Counted from the stretch's first letter, positions 11,072-23,037 are shown. The stretch: DNA of 64,000 bases from Batkoa obscura (GCA_030770535.1 JASVEC010000002.1:1984001-2048000), one strand, 5' to 3'. Numbers and translations: made by a program. Notes: generated from the letters alone by a model not told the origin.

Positions 11072-13539
11072 TTAAGATTCGTCATCTGAGACGTACAACT
11101 CTTTTAGAGTTTCTTTGACGCTAACTGTTTTTCTGACTATATTTGTACTTGTATTATCCGTTGAAACAGGGTATGCTGCTTCAGGTAAAGGGACGTCTTT
11201 AGCTAAAAATCCATCACGTGAAAACAAATCAACGAATTTGTCTTTATCAATAGAAATTACAGGAGTGACCTTTGAGGGACCTTTAAGAGAGGTATCCTTG
11301 GGATCGTCATTATGCTCAGAAGTCCAAGGTTTTTCAGGAATTATTGTGCTCTCTTTATGTAAAAGACCAGGCTGGCTATTCAACACAGTAGGTTTATGAT
11401 CGAGAGAAATGGATGGCCTTGGATCTATATCTCCTATAAATTCTTTGCTATCGAACATTGTCGCTATGAGGTCCTTATTAAGAGCTAATCTCTCATCTTG
11501 CTTGACCTCCTTTTTGGGTACTGGCTTAGCATTCTCCAAAACAGCTATATTTCCAAATGGATTAAATTCAGAGGCAAGGCTGTAAACTGGGAGGTTAGAA
11601 TTGTTATTTTGAACCGATGTATTTAAGCCAGGTTGTTGGCCTCTAAATAAATTACTAGCATTCCCAAGATTAGTGCCAATCCCGGAGATAGTTGATTGCG
11701 AGTTAAAAGCATTCTGTGCTGGTGCAATCTTTTGGCCAAAATTTGTAAGCCCAGTATTTTGTCCAAATATGCTAGTTCCAGTGCTTTGTCCAAGCACACC
11801 AGTTCCAGGAGTTTGCCCAAGTGTGCTAGTGCCCGTCTTCTGTCCAAACAGACCAGTCCCAGTATTTTGCCCAAGTACGCTAGTACCAGTATTTTGTCCA
11901 AGTATATTAGCGCCTGTTTTTTGCCCAAATCCACTGGCTGTGGTATTTTGTCCGAAGTTAAACCCAGAACTTGTTGAAGTTTGGCCTAAGTTGGTAGCTC
12001 CATTGTTTTGCCCAAAGTTAAGACCAGGGGTTGAAGTTTGACCAAGTGTGTTAGTTCCTAGATTTTGTCCAAAGCCTGTAGTTCCAGCACCTTTTCCAAG
12101 TAGAGTAGTTGCGGTATTTTGGCCGAATGAATTATTAATACCTGTATTTTGTCCAAGTGCACTAGCTCCAGTATTTTGACCAAATAAACCAGTTCCAGCA
12201 CTTTGACCAAGTACACTAGTCCCTGTCTTCTGCCCAAACCCATTGGTTGCAGTATTCTGTCCAAATCCACTGGTTGCAGTATTTTGCCCAAATCCACCAG
12301 CTGCACTACTTTGCCCAAATCCGCTAGTTGCAGTATTTTGCCCAAATCCAGTAGTTCCTGTCTTCTGCCCGAATCCACTGGTTACAGTATTCTGTCCAAA
12401 TCCACCAGCTGTATTACTTTGCCCAAATCCTCCTACTCCAGTATTCTGTCCAAAATTAAACCCAGAGCTTGATGTTTGACCAATGTTTTTAGCTGCAGTA
12501 TTTTGTCCAAAATTAAATCCAGTTGAAGTTTGACCTAAACCCCCAGTTCCAGCATTTTGTCCGAATGTGCTGCTGGTACCAATGGTTTGCCCAAAACCTG
12601 AAGTTCCAGTATTTTGTCCAAAATTAAATCCACTACCTGCTGAAGTTTGGGTTAGGCCTACACTTTGACTTCTATTGAATCCAGTCCCTGTTGCAGTTCC
12701 AGTTGAGGTGATAGCTTTATTATTTATTTGGTCACCACGGAAGATATATCCATTTTTGTAATCTACCATTCTTAACTCATCCACTGAATAGCCTTTAAAT
12801 TCAGGCATCAATTCGATCGAAAAATATTTTAATGCTTTCTCTTTTTCCTCACTAGGAATAATATCTATTGAATAATCATATAGTTTTGTTCCATTATTAG
12901 GGTAAGTTACTGATATTGTTAGTAACTGTATAATCAAAAATAAAAAATAAACTTACTATTTTTGTTTTTAAGTTCAGAAAATACACGTCCATTTATATAA
13001 TCTTGCATTCTCAATTCATCCTCCGAAAACTTGAGATATCTTTCTTGAAATATAATTGAAGAAAAGTACATTGTAGAGGCGATAGATAAATCATTGACTT
13101 TGAATTCTCTCGAAGAAGTGCTTTTGTGACCTTCCATCTCAGTTCCATAACCATTTCCATACCAATCTCCTGTTAAATTAGGGCACTTCGCATATTGAAC
13201 TAAATTGTTATTAGATATATATTTAAGAATTAAAGACAAAGTGTGTTATGTTGGTTTACATCAGTATTTTGATTGTAAACTATGAATCATGATAAATTAA
13301 TTTGAAAGTGTATAAAATGTTCTAACCTTGATTCTGATTTTGATTTTGACCTTGACCTAAAGGATTTGCACTTCCTAAATCTAATTTATGAGTAACAATT
13401 ATGCTATAATAATAAACTATTACTATTGAAACCAGAAGGCGTCCCAGAAAATCCTACTGATGCTTAAAATTGTTAATTTTACTCGATTTTATTAAAAAAG
13501 CTATTTACTTGATCCAAATCTGTTATTGTTAGTGAACAT
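11072..13539 (-). CDS. Nup98-like FG nucleoporin with two GLEBS-like motifs and no C-terminal protease domain
   Basis: Five exons on the minus strand: 13539-13509, 13462-13424, 13380-13327, 13199-12957 and 12909-11072 (734 aa). After a short Gly/Asn/Gln N-terminus come two GLEBS-type helical motifs. The first is near residues 86-112 (KFSEDELRMQDYINGR) and the second near 151-175 (MPEFKGYSVDELRMVDY); both resemble the Nup98 core LEELRLEDY that binds Gle2/Rae1. A long array of GFGQN/LGQN repeats follows (about residues 195-540). Next is a stretch matching the Nup98 linker (SEFNPFG, then KPVPKKEVKQDERL). The protein ends in ETLKELYVSDDES. The autoproteolytic S59 domain (HFS motif) that closes Nup98 is absent. 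A role in the nuclear-pore permeability barrier is inferred. The exon 3/4 intron is 127 nt, longer than most. Confidence 0.85.
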
Positions 13540-14546
13540 TAGAGAAATAAAAATTTGATTTTTGAGCGTAGCACTAAAAAAGTAATCATTTTGAGATTAA
13601 TCCAATTAAATTAACGTCTAAAACTTGATGAATTTTGCCAAATAGTTTAGTTAAAACTTTATAATGGCAATGTTTTTTTGGCTTCATCACTTTTCCCATT
13701 TTTTAAGCACTATTTGAGTGGAAAGGTTATTAATAAAATTCTCAAAAAATACACATTCTCAATTATACTTATTCTTATTGTTACTCCAAGTGTTTCCTTT
13801 TATTGAATTCATAACATGACATAAAATTTTATATCTGGTTATTTTAAAAGATTTAATATTTAAAATCTTGATAACTTATAGCTAAGTGATAAAATTAACT
13901 TAATATAAGTTTTAAAGGGTGTCCCTTATTTTTTATTTTTGCATTTTATTCACAATATTTAAACATTATAATTAATATAGTTTTATTATTTAAGCAAGCC
14001 TTCACAATATGTAATAAACATTTTTATAAGATAGTTAAAACAGAATTTAATAAAAAAAATCTAAAAGTTTCAAAAACCAGTATTACCTTAATTATCATAC
14101 TTTATAAGTTATCAATTTTCTGTATAATTATAATTATTTTAGAGAAAATAGTAAATTCATAAATTTTGAAACTTAATCTACAAATAAATAAAAATCGAAG
14201 TTTATTATTTTTGCTACAATTTTAACTATTATTGTATTACAAATTATATAATAGCTAGTACATTTTTTATACTGATTCTTTGAAATTGGTTACAACATAT
14301 TTCTAACTAATCCTTGCTGATCATAATAATATTGATGATAGCTTTTAGATTTTGATTTTCAAGAATGTAATTTAAAAGCTACAGCTAGAATGTTCTGAAT
14401 CAAGAAACCTTGCAAATTACTGCAAAGAAAATTAAGCTCCCATAAATCTTCTTGATTCTGGACAACTTTAGTTAAGAATAAAATTCTCAAAATTGAATAA
14501 AAAGTCAAATCTAACAAAAAACTAAATTTATTTTAGAAAAATAGAA
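13540..14546. other. Divergent intergenic region with one decayed miniature element
   Basis: About 1 kb of AT-rich DNA between the nucleoporin and GrpE genes. It carries the promoters of both and a degenerate copy of the TGGGG-ended miniature element at 13665-13761. Nothing else is recognised. Confidence 0.6.
13665..13761 (-). mobile_element. Degenerate copy of the TGGGG miniature element
   Basis: The plus strand reads GCAATGTTTTTTTGGCTTC, then CCATTTTTTAAGCACTATTT and GAGTGGAAAGGTTATTAAT. This is the minus orientation of the family seen at 22-26 kb and 59-63 kb. Both termini have decayed from TGGGG/CCCCA, so it is an old copy. Confidence 0.75.
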
Positions 14547-15251
14547 ATGAATCGTATGAACTTATTATTCCGTCCAATCCTTAAAAAAGGATTGATGCCT
14601 TCCGCCTCATTACGTGCCAATCAATCCCGTAGTATCCAATACTCCAGATTTTTAAAAATTGAGGAAAATAATGTAAATGGAAAAAAAGCTGAAGAGGCCA
14701 CTAAAGAGGAAGCCAAAGAAGAAACATCCGAAAAGGTAGCTGAGTTAATCAAAGAAAAAGAAAAACAAATTGCTGAAATTAAGGTAATACAATAGTTATA
14801 ACATTTCGACTAAAACTAATCGTAATAGGATCATTACTTAAGAAGTTTAGCTGATATGGAGAATCTTCGTCAACGTACCAAAAAAGATATGGAAAACGCC
14901 ACCAACTTTGCCTTACAAAAATTTGTTAAAGACTTGTTATCCACCGTTGATATTTTGGAAATGGCTTTGAAATCTGTAGGTAAAGAACAAATTGAAAGTT
15001 CCAAGGTTGTTTCTGACTTCCACGTTGGTGTCTCAATGACTCAAACTGAGCTCTTAAAGACCTTAAAAAACCATGGTGTGTTACCTATTAACCCTGTCGG
15101 AGAACCTTTCGATCCTAACATGCATCAAGCTCTCTATAAAGCACCAGTTCCAGGAAAAGAGTCTGATACCATCCTCGCTGTTGAAAAAGTAGGTTATACT
15201 TTGAATGGGAGAGTAATAAGGCCAGCACAAGTTGGTGTTGTAAAGAATTAG
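14547..15251 (+). CDS. MGE1: Mitochondrial GrpE nucleotide-exchange factor
   Basis: Two exons, 14547-14783 and 14829-15251 (219 aa). The first about 35 residues are basic and hydroxylated without acidic residues (MNRMNLLFRPILKK...), as in a matrix-targeting presequence. A charged coiled coil follows, with DHYLRSLADMENLRQRT typical of GrpE dimers. The C-terminal beta domain ends in VEKVGYTLNGRVIRPAQVGV, the GrpE signature. It would release ADP from mitochondrial Hsp70 during protein import and folding. Length fits fungal Mge1 (about 220-230). The single 45-nt intron separates the presequence and linker from the GrpE core. The first ATG is used. Confidence 0.95.
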
Positions 15252-15768
15252 ATATATATAATTAGATCCGAATAGTTGATATAACTTAACTTTTACAGTA
15301 TATGTGGGTCATTCTTTACTATTTTTGGTCTAAGAATATTGGCTTGGCTTAATACTTTGATATAAAATTAATTACCATGTTTCTTGAATTGAATTATTGA
15401 TATTATGAAAAGTTTCATTTTTTGCTTATTTTGATTTATTATCACTATAAGCAATTTGGATTATGACGTTTCTTTTATAAGTTATTAAGGATTTCGGATT
15501 GCATATTATCGTCAATTATGATACTATATACTTTTATATGTTGATAGCCTGTAATTAGGATGCCTATCTCGACGATCTTTATGTTAGTTAATTAAATAAA
15601 ATCTATGTTAATTTTACTATACTACTACTATCAATTTCACGCTATTGTTACTATTAGTTATAATTATTAGTGCAATAAAAATAATTCAAAAACTCGAACA
15701 TAAAAGTTAAAAATTTTATACAAATAACAAGAGATGCAATAACACAGGAGCTCATGGAGTGCTGATGA
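15252..15768. other. Convergent intergenic region, nothing recognised
   Basis: A 517-base AT-rich gap between the GrpE and RanGAP stops. No frame, repeat or RNA gene is evident; it presumably contains both polyadenylation regions. Confidence 0.6.
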
Positions 15769-16922
15769 TTATGTTTCTAACTTTGAAATTCTTTCAGTCA
15801 ATTCATCAATTTCATCATCCTCGTCTTCTTCGTCTGACAATATTTCCATGTCGGATAAGGATCCCAAAGCGTCAGCTGCATTAATTGTTTCCAATGCTTC
15901 TTTGATTTTCTCTGAAGCTTCAGAATCTTCTTCAAAGTTATTTCCATTAAGTTCGAGCTTCTTCAATTTTGAAAAATGTTTTAAACTATCTGCTAATAAA
16001 ATAGCTCCTGCATGGTCGATTTCATTATAAGTTAAAATAATTTCTTCAATTTTAGCTGGACGAGCTTCAGCTAATGCAGTTGCAAGTACTTTGCCACCTT
16101 TGGCTTTTAAAAGACAATCACCTACATTTAATACACGGAGCTTTGGCCAGTTAACGAGAGCAGCTGCAAGCACTTTGGATCCAGTCTCTGTAAAAGTGTT
16201 ATCTTGTAAATCAAAAATTTCAAGGGAGGGAATCTTTGATAACCCATTTACAAGGGCAGTAACACCTTCTGGACGAATGCCATTCTGAGGCAAACGTACT
16301 TCTACTAAAGTGGGATGAGCTTGGAAAGCTTTAGCTAAAAGTTCAGATGAGCCATTTTCTAAACGATTACGCCCAGCAATGAAAGTCTTTAAAGTGGTAG
16401 GCAATTTTTTAGCTGCTTTTTCTTCAGCAGCTTTGATAAGTGCATGAGCAATAAAAGTTCCACCGCTAACTCCTAAGCCATTATTATTGAGTTTAAGGAC
16501 TTGTAAAGCTTTGTTATTAACTAAGAAGTTAACTAGAGGTTCAGCACCAGCAGGACCGAAAGCATTGTCACTTAAGTTCAGTTCAATTAAATGTTCTTTA
16601 TCTACAATTGCATCACATATAGCAATTAGAGCAGGGGGGATTTCTGAGCGTAAACGTCCAGTAAAAATATCACTAAGGTTCAAAACCTTACACGATTAAA
16701 TTGTATAATAAAATCAAAATTGTAAAATACCTTAATATGCTGTTTAGTCTTTAAAACCTCGGCAAAGGCTTTAGCAGCTTCAACACCAAGCGTATTACCT
16801 GAAAGAACGATAGTTTCTACTTTTTCAAGTTTGTTTAACTCATCAAGATGGGGCTGAATAAGTTCAACGTTATCAAATTTCAAGCCTTTTCCTTCGATAC
16901 TAAATACAAGTTGGTTTGTCAT
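15769..16922 (-). CDS. RNA1: Ran GTPase-activating protein
   Basis: Two exons, 16922-16731 and 16686-15769 (369 aa). The protein is a leucine-rich-repeat ring followed by an acidic tail (SDEEDEDDEIDELTERI), the fungal Rna1 layout. The motif LSDIFTGRL, with Arg near residue 75, corresponds to the invariant RanGAP loop in S. pombe Rna1 (SDIFTGR). Strongly conserved blocks follow: LSDNAFGPAGAEPLVNFL, CGRNRLENGS-like AGRNRLENGS and FDLQDNTFTETGSKVLAAAL. It stimulates GTP hydrolysis on Ran in the cytoplasm and so sets the direction of nuclear transport. A Nup98-like gene lies 2 kb away, a possible functional echo only. The single intron is 44 nt. Confidence 0.95.
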
Positions 16923-17391
16923 GTTACTATTTAAAAAATAAAAGTGTAAAAAATTTTAAGTGGATTATTTGTAATGTGGCTACAATTGTCCTATTGGCTT
17001 AAAATTTTAATATTGAATATGATTACTTTTTATTGGTTTAAAGTTGCTTTACACAGTTAATGTTTACCGTTTTAAAATTTTTAATTCAATATCATTTGAT
17101 GCTTGGAGTTTATTAATTGATACTTGAAAGTATTATTCAAAGTGAAATATATAAAACTTCAACAAGTTTGATCGAAAAATCAAAATTTCAAAAAGAGCCA
17201 CTATCTAGTTTTGACGACATATTTCATATAAAAACAAATTTTAATTTACTTTTTATAAAGATGTATATTATTTGTACTATAATAGCTTAATACAAAAACA
17301 AATTATTTTAAGTATAGGTGAGATGTTCATGTAAATACTTAGAATATACCAAATAATTATCTTTTAATCAAATAATCTTAATCAAACAAAT
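16923..17391. other. Intergenic between tandem minus-strand genes
   Basis: A 469-base AT-rich gap containing the RanGAP promoter and the Ddi1 3' region. No other feature is seen. Confidence 0.55.
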
Positions 17392-18972
17392 TTAACCAAG
17401 AAGTATGTTTGCAGCCAAATCAGCATCTCCGTTTGTTTGTGTAAGTAAGGCAACGGCGTATTCTCTTGTGATACCACCCAATTCCATTAAATCTTTAATG
17501 GCTTTTTCTGAAACCTGAGAGTTTGCTAATAAAAAACATTAATCTAACTTATTATTTGGACCTAAAAATACTCACTTCCTTGTGGTAAGGTATTTGAAGA
17601 ACTCATAGCTTGGTTACTTGGAGTTGAACTTGAAACAGAGTTTTGCTCATTTGGATCACCTTGGAAATTTGATTTCGGAATCTGATGTTCTGGCAAAAAT
17701 GGTATTTTTTCGTCATTAATGACTAACGCATTAAGCTTAAGATCAATACAGGCCTATGTAATATTCAATCAGTTTAATACCAAAGCTATTTTTACTATTA
17801 TATACCTGATATCTTTTAAGCATATCTAACCCGAACAATAAGTCAACATCTTTACCCTATTACTTTTAATAAAACTATTATCATTATTGTTGTATACTAT
17901 ACCTCAAGAACCATAAATGAACAAGGGTAGAAGTTTGCTCCTATCTTAATTGGAGCATTATGTACCCTGCCTAAAATCTTTGCAGTACCAACTCCTCTTG
18001 CTATACCTTGAAACCTAGTGTCCAAGAGTCTCATCAAACTACATAATAATTAGTAATAGCATAATGGGTTTATGTTCCGACTTACCCGCATTTTTCAGCA
18101 CAGCTAGGGCTAACTAGAAAAATTGTTAAGGGGTGGATTTTTTAATATTAATATTTACTAATAGTTGATTGAGCGCCAGAATCAACAAATGCTTTAACAC
18201 GGACGCCGTTCACTTCTATATCGATATACAACATATGAACCTTTCATAATAAATAAAAGGTGAAATTTAAAAAATTATTATTTACTTGACCAAAAGATTC
18301 TGGGTTATGTTCCATAGCCTCCTTCATATTTTCCATTACATTTTGATTGCGGATTATTTCTTCGATCTTTTTTTGAGCTTCTATATTAAATGGATCTGCT
18401 TCTAGTAGAGCCTAATATAATATTATTTGTTTATTCAATACTTGAATCTATCTATTTCTTTTTACCATTTCTTTTTCTCTTTCAAATTCCATTTCCCTTT
18501 GCTTTCGTTCAAACTCTATAAAAAGTCTAGCGAATTTTGCTGGGTCATTAACGGCAGCTTCAGCCAACTCTGGAGAGGTCTAGAAACTTAAATAATTAAT
18601 TCATATTTACAAAATTAATATAACCTCTTCTAATCTTCTTTTTAACTGAGGTATAGTAAGAATCTTCTGTCTTAATGCTTCAGGGTTAGTACCAAAAGAG
18701 GTTGAATTATTAAATGAAGATTGAGGTAGTTGGGTTTGTGGGTTAGCTTCTAAAGATAATATATTGGCTACTAGAATATCGTTCTCCTGTACTCCATAAT
18801 CATCTAAACTTTTGGTTGGCTCAGCAAGCTCTTTATTATTATAAAGTATTAATATTCTTTCTTCTGGTTGATCTAATTCTGCTCCTAATAACGCTTTAAA
18901 GGATTGTATATCCATAGAACCATGGACTTCTAAATTATGTAATTCTTCCCCTACTGATATTGTTAGCTTCAT
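17392..18972 (-). CDS. DDI1: Ddi1 ubiquitin-shuttle aspartic protease
   Basis: Nine exons on the minus strand: 18972-18625, 18579-18466, 18411-18286, 18240-18159, 18113-18086, 18038-17903, 17866-17816, 17753-17576 and 17525-17392 (398 aa, the length of human DDI homologues). A ubiquitin-like domain spans residues 1-75. A helical region ([18 protein letters not shown] and the following helices) precedes the retroviral-type protease fold. The catalytic motif DSGAQST has its Asp near residue 216. A C-terminal UBA domain lies at about 355-398 ([20 protein letters not shown]). Ddi1 cleaves or delivers heavily ubiquitylated proteins to the proteasome and helps repair DNA-protein crosslinks. All three modules are intact. 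One exon is only 28 nt and several introns are 39-50 nt. This is a cellular gene, not a retroelement. Confidence 0.93.
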
Positions 18973-19293
18973 TTATAAAAGAGAAATGATGACGTTTACG
19001 ATTTTTAGTTTATTTTGAATCTTTTAAATTCTATTAATAAATTTAGGTTAAATTAAATAATTTATTAGCTAATAATTAACACGATAATTAAATTTTATAT
19101 CAAATTAGCTTTTAATTTTAAAATATTAACATCATTTCCAAAAGGACTATTGTAATATCCAGTTTGAAACATAAGTATTGTAAATAAAAATTGATTACTA
19201 TACGAAGATAAAAACTAATTAGTGAGAAGATGATTTATTTATATTCTTTGTGACAAGGAAACCATAGATATCTTTTAAAGTTAGTCAAAGATT
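18973..19293. other. Intergenic between tandem minus-strand genes
   Basis: A 321-base AT-rich gap holding the Ddi1 promoter. Nothing further is seen. Confidence 0.5.
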
Positions 19294-20248
19294 TTAATTT
19301 CTAGCTTTCTTGGAAGCTTGCTGAACTTCTTCATCATCTTCTTCATCGTCATCCTCAACTTCTTCATCATCACTAAAGTCTTCCGCTCCTTCGTTACCAA
19401 TATAGAAGCTAACTATTAGTACTTATTTCTATTAACAGTAAATACAAAGATTACTCTAAAGCAGTTGGATAAAGTTCTTCAATGAAAAATGTATCAGCAC
19501 CAAGGGCTTCTTTAGCAGTTAACCATTCAATGAAGGTTATACCTTCTGAATCTTCATCTTGCTCTGTGACTTTAATTTCCTAATATAGTATAAATCAATG
19601 GAAGAATTAAAGCTAGTGTAAGAAATTTACTTTTCCTGCTTTCCATTCAAGCTTATCGCTTTTAGGAACTAATTGTGGGTGAGCATGGTCATTTTCTTCA
19701 TTCTTAACTTCTAAGATTGTTAAATCACGAGTATATTTCTTATTACTAATATAGTCGTTGTCATTAAATTCCTAATTTTACCACATTAGTTATTTTTAAT
19801 GGTATAAATTTAAAAACATACAAAAACTAAAGCTCCATTAGTAAGGTTTCCTTCTCTATAATCAACAGTAATGTTTTTAATACTGTCTAAAATCTAAATA
19901 AAGTAAAAATGAATAAAAAAAACAAGAAAATAAAAAAATTAAGTTACACTAGATACCTCAGGTGTATTGACATCGTCTATTGGATAAGGTTAAAACTAAA
20001 ATAGGTAAAAATAAAAAACATTTACCAAAGATACCAGAGTTTCTTATGGCATTACCCCAAAAGTTGTCAATTTTTTGGAAAATTTTATCAAGAGCCTTAA
20101 AGTGAGGTTCTTTTTTAACAAAATATTTAGCCTTAAGGATTTCTACTTCGTGTTCTTTTTCGTGCTCAAGTTGAGAAACTTTTTCATAGAGACTATCGAT
20201 TTGGGCTTCTAATTCTGGGGTTATATTATGGCTGGCTCCGTTACTCAT
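19294..20248 (-). CDS. SET/NAP1-family histone chaperone
   Basis: Six exons on the minus strand: 20248-20026, 19976-19957, 19893-19822, 19771-19631, 19579-19455 and 19408-19294 (231 aa). An N-terminal dimerisation helix (IDSLYEKVSQLEHEKEHEVE) leads into a NAP-type domain. The domain contains PHFKALDKIFQKIDNFWGNA, KNITVDYREGNLTNGALVFE and ITFIEWLTAKEALG. The tail is acidic (FSDDEEVEDDDEEDDEEV). The lengths of the helix and domain fit SET/Vps75 better than the longer Nap1. Members bind histones H3-H4 or H2A-H2B and assist chromatin assembly or acetylation. A 20-nt exon sits between exons 1 and 3 and is needed to keep frame. The subfamily (SET or Vps75) is not settled. Confidence 0.88.
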
Positions 20249-21492
20249 TTTGTTTTCCTTTATATTCGTAAAAAGATAACTTTATCCATGATTATTTCAA
20301 TTTATATACTTTTCCTAATAATCCTAAGCTTACTATTATGGGTCCATTTTGTTTACATGACGTTGCTGATTTCCAATCATTTTTATTATCTTATCAAATA
20401 GAATCAATATGACTACAACCTGCTTTGAATTAACTAAGACTTACGTGATCTATTCTAAAAATCTGATTGGTTGAATTAGCTTTTTATTTTTTTCGAATTG
20501 TATAACCATTAGAATTACAATATTAAACAAAAGGAACGAATAAATAATCTCATCATGAGCCTTTATTTAAATTTATAAAATAAAAACTCTATATTGTATT
20601 TTTAGATATAATAAACCAACATAATTTTAATTTTAATTTTTACAAAGAAATTAGCTGACATTTTTTCAACTTCCATAATTAAGAAGTAAACTAATTATTA
20701 AAAAGAAAAAACATTTAAAGTATTATTGTAGATATAAAGACTGTTCAAAAACTTCAATGCTTAAAATTGAGGAATAATTTTTACTAAAAGAACTGTAATG
20801 TTTGAACAATTTAATATTAAAATAAAATGAAGTTTATAAAAATTTACCCTTATTTTTTACTGTTGATTTATCTTCAGGAATTCAAATTTGACTGTTATAT
20901 AAGAGCCCTCTTGCTTCATCAATTATTTGCTTATTGAAACTTAACTTTTGAAAAAAAATAGTCTTTAAAGAAACGCAAATAAAAAACATGATCGTGTTTT
21001 AAATAAATTGATATTGGTTATCAACTATTGTTTATTAAACTATCAATGATGAGCGCCGGGGTCAGTTGGTATCTTTATTATTATTATTTCTAATGGTCCT
21101 GGTATTCTTAACAGTGGGAATAATTTAGATTATATAGCTAAAGCTGTTAGTGCCCTAATTAGAGGAATCATATAACATAGGCCCTCAATCCAAAATTCAA
21201 AATGGAGCAACCTTTTGCTGTCTCAATGGCTGACGAATCTCAGCTAGATGAGTCATCAGCCATCGTTACTCATCCTGTTTTCTAATACTTAATTTTGTTT
21301 TAGCATTAGTTAAGTAGATGGATGACCTTTTAACTTCTATTAAACTTTGAAAAGCATATTTAACGTATATCTTTTATATCGCTCATAAATAAAGTATTAA
21401 GATTAAATTATTATCAATAACATATAATAATATATATTCAAATGTTTATTATAAGGTAATAATATGTGAATAGTAGCAAAGAATCTATTCCT
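20249..21492. other. Gene-poor region with one small relic-like frame
   Basis: About 1.2 kb of AT-rich DNA. Near 21052-21171 a short plus-strand open stretch reads APGSVG, then SNGPGILNSGNNLDYIAKAV and ALIRGII, with an ATT microsatellite in the middle. It has no ATG in frame. In style it resembles the mature part of the tiny secreted proteins at 21.5 and 59-63 kb, so it may be a relic of that family. Otherwise nothing is recognised. Confidence 0.4.
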
Positions 21493-21747
21493 TTAAGGCT
21501 TAACGGCAGGAGGAGCAGCTGCAGGGGGAGCAACTGTAGGAGGAGTAGTTGCAGGAGGAGTAGCTACAGGAGGATTAGCTGCAGGAGGATTAACTACAGG
21601 AGGTGCTGGAGTTGTATCCTTATGTTTTCCAAGCCCTTTAGTTACAGTATCAAGAGCTTTAGTAACACCCAAAGCATCACCATCTTGCATAATAGCTGGT
21701 GCAGCAAAGATAGTACCAATAAAGAGAGTAAGTAATTTAATATTCAT
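21493..21747 (-). CDS. Small secreted Ala/Pro-rich protein (84 aa)
   Basis: A single-exon frame of 84 residues. A hydrophobic N-terminus (MNIKLLTLFIGTIFAAPA) looks like a secretory signal peptide. A short core follows (GDALGVTKALDTVTKGLGKH), then a tail of PPVVNPPAANPPVATPPATT-type repeats rich in Pro, Ala, Thr and Val. A TATA-like box lies 77-84 bases upstream of the start. The same N-terminus and core recur in the decayed copy at 62877-63070, and related N-termini occur at 58762 and 62046, so this is a local gene family. No catalytic motif is present. Secretion, a cell-wall role or an effector role would all be inferences; the function is unknown. It is isolated in a repeat-rich tract. Confidence 0.75.
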   Translation of the reverse strand: MNIKLLTLFIGTIFAAPAIMQDGDALGVTKALDTVTKGLGKHKDTTPAPPVVNPPAANPPVATPPATTPPTVAPPAAAPPAVKP

Positions 21748-21823
21748 TATTAATTGGTTTAATAGATTGTGATTAATAAGTAGTAATATTTGTTTGATAC
21801 TTTAGAATGTTCATTATATTTCT

Positions 21824-21831
21824 CTTTTATA
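21824..21831 (-). promoter_or_regulatory. TATA-like box of the small secreted protein gene
   Basis: The minus strand reads TATAAAAG, 77-84 bases upstream of the ATG at 21747. Similar A/T boxes precede the related genes at 58762, 62046 and 63692. Position and motif are the only support. Confidence 0.4.
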
Positions 21832-22602
21832 CTTAATGTTTGCAATTCTCCATTACATCAATAAAACAGCGTTGTGCCCTTTTATCATAGCTTTAACTCA
21901 ATAATATCTTCCAGTGTCAACTATTGATTATTGTTTCAACTTATTTTGGATTGTGGAGTATAACTTACCGTTAATTTCAAACAGTCCTTATTTCATTATT
22001 TAGTAATACCCTTTAGTTTATTACGTTATTAGACATCATTATATTATCATTTACATTTAGCTCTATTTACGAATATTGACTTTATTGCAATATCTAACTT
22101 CCGGTTATTTCATATCAAAATTAATTTATACAAAAATGGTTAATTAAAGCGTTGAAAATTTTCTTGTTAAAAATGGTCAATTTTAATTTTATAATAAAGA
22201 TTATACAATTCTATTATAGTCAAATATTATGTTTTAAATTTTGTTCTCTTTTCCCTCTTGATTGCTTTGGAAATAAAGTTGATACTACTATTCTTTCTAA
22301 TTAATAAGTATCATTTAAAAATTAATTCTTTATTGCTATCGTTAGTAATAGTATTTAAAACTTTGGAATTTTAATTAAATCAAAATGTATAATAATTTGC
22401 TATCTAGCTTTTATTCAAACAACTCATAATGGTGCTAATCTATAGATCTTTCTAAAATATAATGAAGGTTTATACCATAAGCATGACATAGAAAGGGATA
22501 TTTTCCATTATTTTATCCACTTTTTAGTCATCTTAAAATTTCAGAAAGAGTAATTTTTAGTCTAACACACTCATGTTTTAATAAATGAATAGATATTGTA
22601 TT

Positions 22603-22698
22603 TGGAGATTTTTTTTTAAGAATTTTACTAACAGTTTTTCGGCTCAAATAGATAATGCTTAAAAATGGAAAAGTGATAAAATTAAAAAAATATTCTCA
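22603..22698 (+). mobile_element. Degenerate TGGGG miniature element
   Basis: The copy carries AAGAATTTTACTAACAGTTT, CGGCTCAAATAGATAATGC and TTAAAAATGGAAAAGTGAT in the plus orientation of the family. Its ends are decayed (TGGAGAT on the left, TATTCTCA on the right). Confidence 0.75.
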
Positions 22699-22937
22699 AT
22701 CAACATTGAGGAAGTGTTTTAGGAAAACTAAACTAAACTAATTAATTATACTACTAAAGTTTATTTTATAACAACAGTAATCTGAATACTCAGCATTTTA
22801 TTATTATCATGATTTTTACAAAAGTTATTAGGTGTAAGCTACAATCAAATGTATGCTTTACAGGTACATTTTTAAAACTATTATGAATTATTGAACTGAT
22901 AATACTAAGGTTAATCAAATAAGCTTAATTTAAAATA

Positions 22938-23037
22938 TGGGGATGTTTTTTTGATTTCATAACTCTTTCCATTTTTTAACCGTTATTTGAGTGGAAAGAT
23001 TGTTAGAAAAATTCTTAAATACAAAAATACATCCCCA
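22938..23037 (-). mobile_element. TGGGG miniature element, intact ends, 100 bp
   Basis: Ends are TGGGGATGTTTTTTTG and AAAATACATCCCCA. It is flanked on both sides by TA, consistent with a duplicated TA target. Minus orientation. Confidence 0.88.

Noticed and set aside
11673-12479. Cys/Pro-rich open frames opposite the FG repeats (VFCPNP repeats)
   Set aside because: They arise from antisense reading of the FGQN repeat array; there is no start context, introns or family match.
18159-18240. The DSGA protease motif, considered as part of a retroelement
   Set aside because: It sits in a nine-exon gene with ubiquitin-like and UBA domains and is the cellular Ddi1 protease.
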